Notes under the pieces: generated by a model | Databases searched by the model: none | Seen by the model: only the letters and a program-made list of their open reading frames with translations | What the model was told of the DNA's origin: nothing | Assembly: GCA_046262515.1 (NCBI GenBank) | Contig: JBHEMP010000033.1 | Span: forward strand, 1-20,360 | DNA: 20,360 nucleotides | Direction of reading: 5' to 3' | Source: JAXDLW01 sp046262515 | Lineage (GTDB): Bacteria; Chloroflexota; Dormibacteria; DASZGP01 | Position numbers and translations under genes: made by a program | Part shown: positions 6,303-13,529 of the stretch, piece by piece | Layout: each line of letters opens with the position of its first letter | Numbering within the stretch: the stretch's first letter is position 1

Positions 6303-8432
6303 TCAGGCGCGGGCGCGCGCCACGGGTGCCCGCGAACGCTGCGAAGCCCGCCGCATCAACTCGACCTGGGCGTTCACCCCGGTGGTCGTTGGCACCTTGC
6401 GCCACCCCTGGGCGTCGAGCTCCCAGGCCAGTACGTCGTCCTGCAAATTGAGCTGGAGCATCTCCTCGAGGCGCTCCTGGAGGTCCGGTTCAGTAACGGG
6501 GAACAGCGTCTCGACACGCCGGTCAAGGTTGCGGTTCATCATGTCGGCGGAGCCGACGCGGTAGTCATAACCGCGCTTGTGACTGCCGAAGCGGTAGACG
6601 CGCGAGTGCTCGAGGAAGCGTCCCACCAGCGAGCGAACATGGATATTCTCGGAAAGTCCCGCGACCCCGGGGCGCAGGCAACAGATCCCGCGGATGATGA
6701 GGGCGATCTTGACGCCCTTGCCCGAGGCGCGATAGAGGGCCTGGATGATCTCCTCGTCCACCAGGCTATTCATCTTCATGACGATGTGCCCGTCGCCGGC
6801 CTCGGCCTCGCGGTCGATGAGGTCAAGGATCCCGCCGCGCAGGCCGATGGGCGCCACCAGCAGCTTGCGCCAGGTTTCCTGGCGACTGTAGCCGGTGAGG
6901 TGGTTGAACAGCTCCGCGACGTCGTCACCAATCTTTCGCTGTGACGTGAAAAGCCCCAGGTCCTCATAGATGGTCGCGGTGCGAGGGTTGTAGTTGCCGG
7001 TCGCGAGGTGGCAGTAGCGTCTGATCCTCCGCCCCTCCTGGCGGACAATGAGGCTGACTTTGGCGTGTGTCTTGAGACCCACCAGCCCATAGACCACGTG
7101 CACCCCCGCCTGCTCGAGGGCGCGCGCCCAGACGATGTTGGCCTGTTCGTCGAAGCGGGCCTTCAGCTCGACCAGCGCCACAACCTGCTTGCCGGTCTCA
7201 GCCGCGCGGATCAACGACCTGATGATCCCTCCCTCCGGACCCGACGTCCGATAGAGGGTCTGTTTGATCGCCAGGACCTGGGGATCGCGGGCGGCCTCGT
7301 CGATGAATGCCTCCACCGACGTCGCGAAAGATTCGTACGGATGGTGTACGAGCACGTCCCGCTCCCGGACCACGGACAGGAAACTGCCGCGAACCTCCGG
7401 CCCGTTGTCGAGGACCAACTGCGGCTGAGTGGTGCCAACCCATGGGTCGTCCTTGAGGTCCGGACGGCTGAGGCCGTGGAAAAACCAGAGCGACGACAGG
7501 TCGACCAGGCCGTCAACTATGTATACGTCCTCCTCCTGCAGGTCGAGCTCGCGCATCAGCAGGTTCAGGACCTCCTCGGACATGGTGGCGCTGACTTCAA
7601 GCCTCACCACGTCGGCCGAGCGGCGGTGGCGGCGCAGCTCGGTCTCGATGGCATCAAGCAGGTCGTCGGCCTCGTCCTCCTCCACGTCGAGGTCGGCGTT
7701 GCGCGTGACCCGGAAAGGGTGGTGCTCCATCACTTTCATGCCGGGGAAGAGCAGGTTGAGGTGGGCCGCGATCACCTGCTCCAGGGGGATGAAGCGCTTC
7801 CCGTCGGGGAGCTCCACGAAGCGCGGCAGGAGGGGCGGAACCTTGACGCGGGCGAAGCGCGTAAGGCGCCGTTTGGGGTCGCGGACCATCACCGCGAGGT
7901 TCAGAGAGAGGTTGGAGATGTAGGGAAACGGGTGCGCGGGGTCCACGGCCAACGGCGTCAACACGGGGAAGATCTGCTCCTCGAACACCTGGCTCAGCCA
8001 CGTCTTCTCGTCCTCGCTGAGCGCGCTGTGCTCGATCATGGTGATCCCCGCCGCCTCCATCCCCGGGACGACCTGCTGGCTCAAAGCGACCGACATCCGG
8101 TTCACCAGGCCAAGGCACTGGATGCGGATGGCGTCAAGTTGCTGGACCGGGCTCATGCCATCGGACGACCGCGTCCTGACGCCGGCGGCAACCTGCTCGC
8201 GGAGGCCGGCGACCCTGACCTGGAAGAACTCGTCCGTGTTCGAGCTGGCGATGGCCAAGAACTTCGCGCGTTCCAGTAAAGGCGCCGCCGCGTCTTCCGC
8301 CAGGGCGAGCACGCGGGCGTTGAAGTCAAGCCAGCTCAGCTCGCGGTTGAAGTACAGCGGGGCCCTGCGCCGGGCATCACCGTGGCGGCTCCGCTTGGGA
8401 CGCGGTCCGTCCGATTTGGTCCTTACGGGCAC
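6303..8432 (-). CDS. ppk1: Polyphosphate kinase 1
   Basis: 709 residues, close to the usual PPK1 length. Reversibly polymerises the ATP gamma-phosphate into polyphosphate. The N-terminal domain is recognised by YFNRELSWLDFNARVLALA (27-45) and SSNTDEFFQVRVAGL (63-77). In the catalytic part, GKQVVALVELKARFDEQANI precedes GLKTHAKVSL, with His456 as the autophosphorylated residue, then CHLATGNYN. The second catalytic His609 is in GRFLEHSRV, and VGSADMMNRNLDRRVE follows. The loop RTSGPEGGII (395-404) replaces the common SGDSPI form. The GTG at 8432 has GAGG 6 nt upstream and lies 49 nt after the ROK kinase stop. It leads straight into the CYTH-CHAD gene, placing polyphosphate synthesis and binding in one transcript. 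Confidence 0.97.
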   Translation of the reverse strand: MPVRTKSDGPRPKRSRHGDARRRAPLYFNRELSWLDFNARVLALAEDAAAPLLERAKFLAIASSNTDEFFQVRVAGLREQVAAGVRTRSSDGMSPVQQLDAIRIQCLGLVNRMSVALSQQVVPGMEAAGITMIEHSALSEDEKTWLSQVFEEQIFPVLTPLAVDPAHPFPYISNLSLNLAVMVRDPKRRLTRFARVKVPPLLPRFVELPDGKRFIPLEQVIAAHLNLLFPGMKVMEHHPFRVTRNADLDVEEDEADDLLDAIETELRRHRRSADVVRLEVSATMSEEVLNLLMRELDLQEEDVYIVDGLVDLSSLWFFHGLSRPDLKDDPWVGTTQPQLVLDNGPEVRGSFLSVVRERDVLVHHPYESFATSVEAFIDEAARDPQVLAIKQTLYRTSGPEGGIIRSLIRAAETGKQVVALVELKARFDEQANIVWARALEQAGVHVVYGLVGLKTHAKVSLIVRQEGRRIRRYCHLATGNYNPRTATIYEDLGLFTSQRKIGDDVAELFNHLTGYSRQETWRKLLVAPIGLRGGILDLIDREAEAGDGHIVMKMNSLVDEEIIQALYRASGKGVKIALIIRGICCLRPGVAGLSENIHVRSLVGRFLEHSRVYRFGSHKRGYDYRVGSADMMNRNLDRRVETLFPVTEPDLQERLEEMLQLNLQDDVLAWELDAQGWRKVPTTTGVNAQVELMRRASQRSRAPVARARA

Positions 8433-8481
8433 GGGGGCCTCACTGGTTCGACACCATGCGGAAAGTCTATGGGGAGACCCC

Positions 8482-9540
8482 TCAGCCGGGATCCGCCTTA
8501 CGGTCTCGCCCGAGGCCCCCTCCAGCGGACAGGCCCTCCCCTACCGGTCCAGGTCGCCTCGAAGACGGGTCAGTGCCCCGCCGGAGCAGGTCCTGGGCCA
8601 GGAGCCCGGCACCGACCGCGCCCGAGAGGTCGCCGAGCTCGGTGCCCAGCAGCGCGGGAGGCGTTTGGCCCACCAGGAGATGCTTCTTCACGGCCTCCAA
8701 AACGCGGGCCCGGAAGGGCTCGCCGAGGCGGTCGCCCAGCCCGCCGCCGAGAATGATGGCCTCCAGGTCGAGAACGTTCTGGATTGAACCCAGGGAGATC
8801 CCCAGCGCCCAGACCGCTTCATCCACCAGCGACTTCGCCACTCGATCGCCCTGCTGGAGCGCGGCGTAAATCACGCCGCTGGTCATCCGATCCCGGCCCT
8901 TTCGCCTCTGGATGTCAAAGAGCACGGTGCGCTTCCCGCTCTTGACCAGTTCCCGCGCGCGCACCTCCATCCGACCTCGGCCCGCATAGGCCTCGAGGCA
9001 TCCCCGCCGTCCGCAGCCACACTCGCGACCGCCGTCCTTGACGACGGTGTGGCCGATCTCGCCCGCGGCGCCACGGCCATGGCGCAGTCTTCCTTCGAGC
9101 ACCAGGCCGCCGCCCAGGCCGGTGCCGGCGAAGACCCCGAGGACGTTCTTGTAGCCGCGGCCGGATCCCAGGCGGTACTCACCGATCAGCGCCGCGCGGA
9201 CATCGTTATCGATGGCGATTGGCAGGCCGCCCAACGCCGCCGAAACCTCGCGAGACAAGGGAAAGCGATGGTGAAAGCCGGGCATGTTGGTCGCGTACAG
9301 GGTATCGCCGCTGGCGCGATCGAACTGTCCCGGGAAACCTATGCCTACCGCCCCAACTTCGCCCTGGCTGAGCCCCGCCTCCCCCACGGCGGCGCCGACG
9401 GTGGATACGAGCGCCTGCACCACGGCGCCGGCCTCCCCTCCGGGCGTCTGCGCCCGGGCACGTCCGATGACCGCTCGCCCCCGCATGACCGCCACCTGGA
9501 TCTTGGTCCCACCGACGTCCACGCCCACAACGCTTCGCAC
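8482..9540 (-). CDS. ROK-family sugar kinase, probable glucokinase
   Basis: 352 residues. The phosphate-binding loop GVDVGGTKIQVAV is at 6-18, the catalytic base Asp112 lies in AIDNDVRAAL, and a second loop FAGTGLGGGLV is at 137-147. The ROK zinc site is complete: EIGH (161-164) with CGCGRRGCLE (174-183). Such proteins phosphorylate glucose or related sugars with ATP; some relatives use polyphosphate. The zinc motif argues for the general ROK class rather than classical polyphosphate glucokinase, but the neighbouring ppk makes donor choice a fair question. There is no N-terminal helix-turn-helix, so it is not a repressor. The last 33 residues (after LLAQDLLRRG) are a Gly/Arg/Pro-rich tail outside the usual fold. 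The GTG start has TACTCT 6 nt upstream, so the block probably begins here as a leaderless mRNA. Confidence 0.92.
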   Translation of the reverse strand: MRSVVGVDVGGTKIQVAVMRGRAVIGRARAQTPGGEAGAVVQALVSTVGAAVGEAGLSQGEVGAVGIGFPGQFDRASGDTLYATNMPGFHHRFPLSREVSAALGGLPIAIDNDVRAALIGEYRLGSGRGYKNVLGVFAGTGLGGGLVLEGRLRHGRGAAGEIGHTVVKDGGRECGCGRRGCLEAYAGRGRMEVRARELVKSGKRTVLFDIQRRKGRDRMTSGVIYAALQQGDRVAKSLVDEAVWALGISLGSIQNVLDLEAIILGGGLGDRLGEPFRARVLEAVKKHLLVGQTPPALLGTELGDLSGAVGAGLLAQDLLRRGTDPSSRRPGPVGEGLSAGGGLGRDRKADPG

Positions 9541-9546
9541 GCGGGA

Positions 9547-9552
9547 AGAGTA
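9547..9552 (-). promoter_or_regulatory. Putative -10 box heading the phosphate block
   Basis: TACTCT on the minus strand, then TCCCGC (6 nt), then the GTG of the ROK kinase; no Shine-Dalgarno. I see no convincing -35 hexamer 16-18 nt upstream. Confidence 0.5.
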
Positions 9553-9620
9553 CGACAGTGCGTGCCGCCCGGATGCCCGGTGACCTGCGCTTCAACCTCT
9601 GCTACAGAAATGTCCTCCCG

Positions 9621-9635
9621 CCGTCCCCACGACGG
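9621..9635. repeat. Small dyad in the divergent ROK/mgsA region
   Basis: CCGTC-CCCAC-GACGG, 5-bp arms and 5-nt centre, between the two divergent genes. It could be a regulator site or a hairpin in the mgsA leader; weak evidence. Confidence 0.25.
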
Positions 9636-9682
9636 TGGCAGCATGACCCGTGAGCAAGGGGTGGAGGACATGGAGCGGTGAG

Positions 9683-10174
9683 ATGGCGATAACCCACGAA
9701 CAGGCGGCACCGCCCTCGATGCTCGCGTCGGACCGAACCCAGTTCGCGGCACGACACTCCCCGCCGCCCACCATCGCCATGATCGCCCACGACCGCGAAA
9801 AGGTGCGCCTGGTGGACTTCGCTGTCTGCTACAGGGACATCCTCAGCCGCCACCGCCTGCTGGCGACCGCCACGACCGGTCGGATGCTCGCGGAGATGGT
9901 GGGGCTGGAGGTCGAATGCGTGCGGTCAGTGACGGCCGGCGGAGATCGCCAGGTGGCCGACGCGGTGGCGGGTGGCCGCGTGGCCTGCGTCGTCTTCCTG
10001 GTCGACGCGTTCAGCGGGCGCCCCCACGAGCGGCGGATCGAGCCGGTCATGAAGGCCTGCAGCCTGCACGACATCCCCCTCGCAACCAACGTCGCCACCG
10101 CGCGCGCGGTCCTTCACGCGGTCGCCGTTGCCGAGTTGCGGCATGCGGCCTGGTCGAACCTCGAGCAGAAATAG
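9683..10174 (+). CDS. mgsA: Methylglyoxal synthase-like protein
   Basis: 163 residues, matching methylglyoxal synthase, which converts dihydroxyacetone phosphate to methylglyoxal and Pi. Visible motifs: IAMIAHDREK (His36, Asp37, Lys40), LLATATTGRML (phosphate-binding threonines), GGDRQ with catalytic Asp88, FLVDAF with Asp108, PHERRI with His115, and IPLATNVATA. Two positions deviate from the E. coli enzyme. The active-site Asp101 equivalent is Arg118 (PHERR instead of PHDPD). The SGPxGGD loop reads SVTAGGD. About 30 extra residues precede the usual start. The ATG at 9683 is preferred because GGAG lies 7-8 nt upstream; GTG at 9650 is in frame. The gene is divergent from the ROK kinase and phosphate block. 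The enzyme is classically inhibited by Pi, which makes the location suggestive. Confidence 0.83.
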   Translation: MAITHEQAAPPSMLASDRTQFAARHSPPPTIAMIAHDREKVRLVDFAVCYRDILSRHRLLATATTGRMLAEMVGLEVECVRSVTAGGDRQVADAVAGGRVACVVFLVDAFSGRPHERRIEPVMKACSLHDIPLATNVATARAVLHAVAVAELRHAAWSNLEQK

Positions 10175-10213
10175 GGCAGCTTCCCCTGCAAACTCCGGGT
10201 CCCTGGCGGCGCC

Positions 10214-10219
10214 TAAACT
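10214..10219 (+). promoter_or_regulatory. Putative -10 box of the MBL-fold gene (leaderless type)
   Basis: TAAACT, then 7 nt, then GTG at 10227. No Shine-Dalgarno sequence precedes the start. No clear -35 hexamer is seen. Confidence 0.5.
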
Positions 10220-10226
10220 GGACGCC

Positions 10227-10889
10227 GTGAAGCAGGTTGCGCCCGACGTGTGGCACCTTCCCGGCTGGCCGCCGGGCTGGATAAACGTCTACCTCGTGGG
10301 CGACGTCCTCGTCGATGCATCGCGACGAGGCGTCGGACCGGGGATAGTCAAGGAACTCGGCGATCGAAGCATCTCCGAGGTCGCCCTGACGCACGTCCAC
10401 CCTGACCACCAGGGCGCTGCCGGGTTCATCTGTGAGAAGTACGCGGCGACCCTCGCCTGTCACGCGGACGACAAGGCTCTGATGGAGGGCGAATATGACC
10501 GCGGGTCCCTTCCGCTCATCGCCCGCATCTCCGTCGCGCTCTTTGCCGGTCCGCCTCACCGGGTGGATCGCGTCCTGGCCGAAGGTGATGACGTCGCCGG
10601 GTTCACCGTCTATCACACCCCTGGGCACAGCCCGGGGCACGTGGTCTTCTTCCGCGAGCGCGACGGCGTGGCGATAGTGGGCGACGTGGTGAATACCATG
10701 AACCTCGCCACAACCGCCCGCGGTCTGCACGAACCACCGACCGGCTTCACCCCGGACCCGGTTCAGAACCGCCGCTCAATCCGCAAGCTCGCCGAGTTGG
10801 ACCCCCAGGTCATCTGCGCCGGGCACGGCCCGGTCTGGCGGGACCGACCGGCCTTTAAGGAGTTTGTCCGGCGGCTACCGCAGGACTGA
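10227..10889 (+). CDS. MBL-fold metallo-hydrolase, glyoxalase II-like group
   Basis: 220 residues of the metallo-beta-lactamase fold. All metal ligands are present: THVHPDH (55-61), His134 in TPGHSPGH, Asp153 in IVGDVV, and His200 in CAGHGP. The pattern is that of small cytosolic hydrolases related to glyoxalase II and lactamase-like thioesterases; the substrate is not determined by motif. The open frame extends to 10128 inside mgsA, but GTG at 10227 is chosen because the conserved strand (VWHLPGWPPGWINVYLV) begins there and a TAAACT box is 7 nt away. Position after methylglyoxal synthase raises the possibility of a role with methylglyoxal-derived thioesters, which is inference. Its last 35 bp overlap the end of clpB on the other strand. 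Confidence 0.88.
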   Translation: MKQVAPDVWHLPGWPPGWINVYLVGDVLVDASRRGVGPGIVKELGDRSISEVALTHVHPDHQGAAGFICEKYAATLACHADDKALMEGEYDRGSLPLIARISVALFAGPPHRVDRVLAEGDDVAGFTVYHTPGHSPGHVVFFRERDGVAIVGDVVNTMNLATTARGLHEPPTGFTPDPVQNRRSIRKLAELDPQVICAGHGPVWRDRPAFKEFVRRLPQD

Positions 10890-13470
10890 CCGCCGCCCGG
10901 CGGGACAGCTCCAGTTTGCCACCGGACTCATCGACGACGATGGTGTCGCCCTCGAGGAACTCACCCTGCAGGATGCGCATTGCCAGCGGGTCCTGGAGGA
11001 GCCTCTGTATGACCCGCTTGAGGGGCCGGGCGCCGTACACCGCGTCGTAACCGTCACGGGCAAGGACGTCGGCCGCCATCGGGCTGACCTCGAGGGATAG
11101 CCGCCGGTCGGCGAGTCGCCCACGCAGGCCCCCCAACTGGATCTCCACAATGCCCCGCAACTGTTCCGGCGTCAGCGGGTTGAAGATGATCACATCGTCT
11201 ACACGGTTCAGGAACTCGGGGCGGAAATGCTGGCGCAGCGCCTCCATGACGCCCTCCCGCATCGCCTCCTGGTCCTCGCTGAGCGCCTGGATCAGCGTCG
11301 AGCCAAGGTTGCTGGTCATGACGACGATGCTGTTCTTGAAGTCGACTGTGCGTCCCTGCCCGTCGGTGAGACGCCCATCCTCGAGGATCTGCAAGAGGAT
11401 GTTGAACACGTCCGGGTGGGCTTTTTCGATCTCGTCGAAGAGGACGACGGAAAACGGCCGGCGGCGGACGGACTCGGTCAATTGCCCGCCCTCGTCATAG
11501 CCGACGTAGCCGGGCGGTGCTCCGACCAGCCGGGCGACGGTGTGCTTCTCCATGTACTCGGACATATCAAGTCGCACCATGGCCTGCTCGTCATCGAAGA
11601 GAAACTCCGCCAGCGCCCGCGCCAACTCCGTCTTCCCGACCCCTGTCGGCCCGAGGAAGATGAATGATCCAATCGGCCGGTTGGGGTCGGACAGCCCGGC
11701 GCGGCCACGGCGAACGGCGTCCGAGACGGCCTTGATCGCCTCCTCCTGGCCGATCACGCGGGCATGGAGCCTCGACTCCATCTGCAGCAGTTTCTGCAAC
11801 TCCGATTCCAGCATGCGAGTGACCGGCACGCCCGTCCAGCGCGCCACTATCTCCGCAATGTCCTCTTCGTCGACCTCCTCCTTGAGCATCCGCCGCACTT
11901 TCTGCAGCTCCTGCAGCTCATGGGTACGGGCGGCGAGCTCGGTGTCGAGCTGGCTCAGGCGGCCGTACTTGAGCTCCGCCGCCTTGCCAAAGTCGGCCAT
12001 GCGCTCGGCCCGGTCGGCGTCGGCACGCACCTCTTCGATCTGGGCCTTGACCTCGCGGGTGCGGTTGATCAGGGCCTTTTCCCGTTCCCAGTGGGCGCGC
12101 ATCGAGCGGTCACGCTCGTCGAGTTCGGCCAGTTCCTTCTCCAGCTTCCCCAGCCGATCGCGGCTGGCACTGTCCTTCTCCTTTTTGAGCGCCTCACGCT
12201 CGACCTCGAGCTGGCGTGCCACGCGTTCGACCTCATCCAGCACCGCCGGCAGGGAGTCGATCTCGATACGCAGTCGCGCCGCGGCCTCGTCGACAAGGTC
12301 GATGGCTTTGTCCGGCAGGAAACGATCCGTAATGTAGCGCTGCGATAGAACGGCGGCCGCCACCAGGGCGGAATCCTTGATCTTGACGCCGTGGTGGACC
12401 TCGTAGCGCTCCCTGAGACCACGCAGGATAGAGATCGCATCCTCTACGCTCGGCTGGTCCACGAGCACGGGCTGAAACCGGCGCTCCAGCGCGGCGTCCT
12501 TCTCGATGTACTTGCGGTATTCGTCAAGCGTGGTCGCGCCGATGCACCGCAGCTCCCCTCGCGCCAGCGCCGGCTTGAGCATGTTGGACGCGTCCATGGA
12601 CCCCTCGGCGGCGCCCGCGCCCACCAGCGTGTGGAGTTCGTCGATGAACAGGATGGTCTCCCCCGCGGCAGTCTCCAGCTCCTTGAGTACGGCCTTGAGC
12701 CGGTCCTCGAACTCGCCCCGGAACTTCGCGCCGGCGATCAGCGCGCCAAGGTCCAGGGAGACCAGGCGCTTGTTTTCGAGCGTGCTGGGGACATCACCGT
12801 TGGCGATCCGGATTGCCAGCCCCTCGGCGATCGCGGTCTTGCCCACCCCCGGCTCGCCGATCAACACGGGGTTGTTCTTGGTGCGGCGGGAGAGTACCTG
12901 GATGACCCGCCGGATCTCGTCGTCACGCCCGATAACGGGGTCCAGCTTGGCGGCCCGCGCAACAGCGGTGAGGTCCCGGGTGTACTTGTCAAGGGCCTGG
13001 AACTTGCCCTCCGGGTGGGGGTCGGTCACACGCTGGTTTCCGCGCAGGTCTGCCAGCGCGCGCAACAGCGTTTCGCGGTCCGCCCCCACCTCCCGCAGGA
13101 TCGTCCCGGTACGGCCGCTGCCGGCCAGGGCCAGCAGCAAATGTTCCGTGGAGACGTAGTCGTCCCGGAGCTTCTCCATCTCGCCCCACGCGGTGTCGAG
13201 GACCGCCTTAAGGTCGGCGCTCATATACGCGGCGCTGTCGACACCACTGACCTTCGGGAGCCGGCCCACCTCCTCACGACAGCGCGCGACCACCACCTCC
13301 GGCTGCGCCTCCAGCTTTTGCAGCACCGGGCGGACAATGCCCTCCGTCTCGTTGAGAAGGGCGAGCAGCAGATGCACCGGCTCGAACGCCTGCTGGCCCG
13401 CGTCGCGAGCCACCTCCTGGCCGGCCTGCAGGGCCTCCTGCGATTTCTCCGTGAAGCGATCAAGTCTCAT
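10855..13470 (-). CDS. clpB: ClpB disaggregase (AAA+ chaperone)
   Basis: 871 residues, full length. Hexameric ATPase that works with DnaK to extract proteins from aggregates in the cytosol. The N-domain is at 1-145 (two Clp-N repeats). NBD1 has Walker A GEPGVGKT (205-212) and Walker B ILFIDELH (273-280). The coiled-coil M-domain is at about 405-530, rich in Glu/Arg/Lys/Leu, which separates ClpB from ClpA/ClpC. NBD2 has Walker A GPTGVGKT (607-614) and Walker B VLFDEIEKAH (676-685). The C-terminal arginine region is YGARPLKRVIQ. The ATG at 13470 is preceded by TAGATT-N6, indicating its own leaderless promoter 59 nt after the M48 protease gene. No CIRCE or HAIR operator was found by eye. The 3' end overlaps the convergent MBL gene by 35 bp. 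Confidence 0.98.
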   Translation of the reverse strand: MRLDRFTEKSQEALQAGQEVARDAGQQAFEPVHLLLALLNETEGIVRPVLQKLEAQPEVVVARCREEVGRLPKVSGVDSAAYMSADLKAVLDTAWGEMEKLRDDYVSTEHLLLALAGSGRTGTILREVGADRETLLRALADLRGNQRVTDPHPEGKFQALDKYTRDLTAVARAAKLDPVIGRDDEIRRVIQVLSRRTKNNPVLIGEPGVGKTAIAEGLAIRIANGDVPSTLENKRLVSLDLGALIAGAKFRGEFEDRLKAVLKELETAAGETILFIDELHTLVGAGAAEGSMDASNMLKPALARGELRCIGATTLDEYRKYIEKDAALERRFQPVLVDQPSVEDAISILRGLRERYEVHHGVKIKDSALVAAAVLSQRYITDRFLPDKAIDLVDEAAARLRIEIDSLPAVLDEVERVARQLEVEREALKKEKDSASRDRLGKLEKELAELDERDRSMRAHWEREKALINRTREVKAQIEEVRADADRAERMADFGKAAELKYGRLSQLDTELAARTHELQELQKVRRMLKEEVDEEDIAEIVARWTGVPVTRMLESELQKLLQMESRLHARVIGQEEAIKAVSDAVRRGRAGLSDPNRPIGSFIFLGPTGVGKTELARALAEFLFDDEQAMVRLDMSEYMEKHTVARLVGAPPGYVGYDEGGQLTESVRRRPFSVVLFDEIEKAHPDVFNILLQILEDGRLTDGQGRTVDFKNSIVVMTSNLGSTLIQALSEDQEAMREGVMEALRQHFRPEFLNRVDDVIIFNPLTPEQLRGIVEIQLGGLRGRLADRRLSLEVSPMAADVLARDGYDAVYGARPLKRVIQRLLQDPLAMRILQGEFLEGDTIVVDESGGKLELSRRAAVSPAVAAGQTP

Positions 13471-13476
13471 GGGAAA

Positions 13477-13482
13477 AATCTA
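13477..13482 (-). promoter_or_regulatory. Putative -10 box of clpB (leaderless type)
   Basis: TAGATT on the minus strand, then TTTCCC (6 nt), then ATG. There is no Shine-Dalgarno site. A GTTTCC lies 17 nt upstream where a -35 would be, too weak to name a sigma factor. Confidence 0.55.
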
Positions 13483-13529
13483 CCCCCGATCCGGCCACGG
13501 GAAACGTCGAGGCAGCGCCGGGGGAGTGG

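Noticed and set aside
7008..8279. 423-codon plus-strand frame opposite ppk1
   Set aside because: It mirrors PPK1 codons in reverse and has no recognisable domain or ribosome site; PPK1 is unmistakable on the other strand.
8433..8457. Five-codon upstream frame (MVSNQ-stop) before ppk1 as a leader peptide
   Set aside because: It is out of frame, has no ribosome site, and such a short frame is expected by chance.
8482..9540. Calling the ROK protein a polyphosphate glucokinase
   Set aside because: It carries the complete zinc motif of ordinary ROK kinases and has no sequence feature I can tie to polyphosphate use; only the neighbourhood suggests it.
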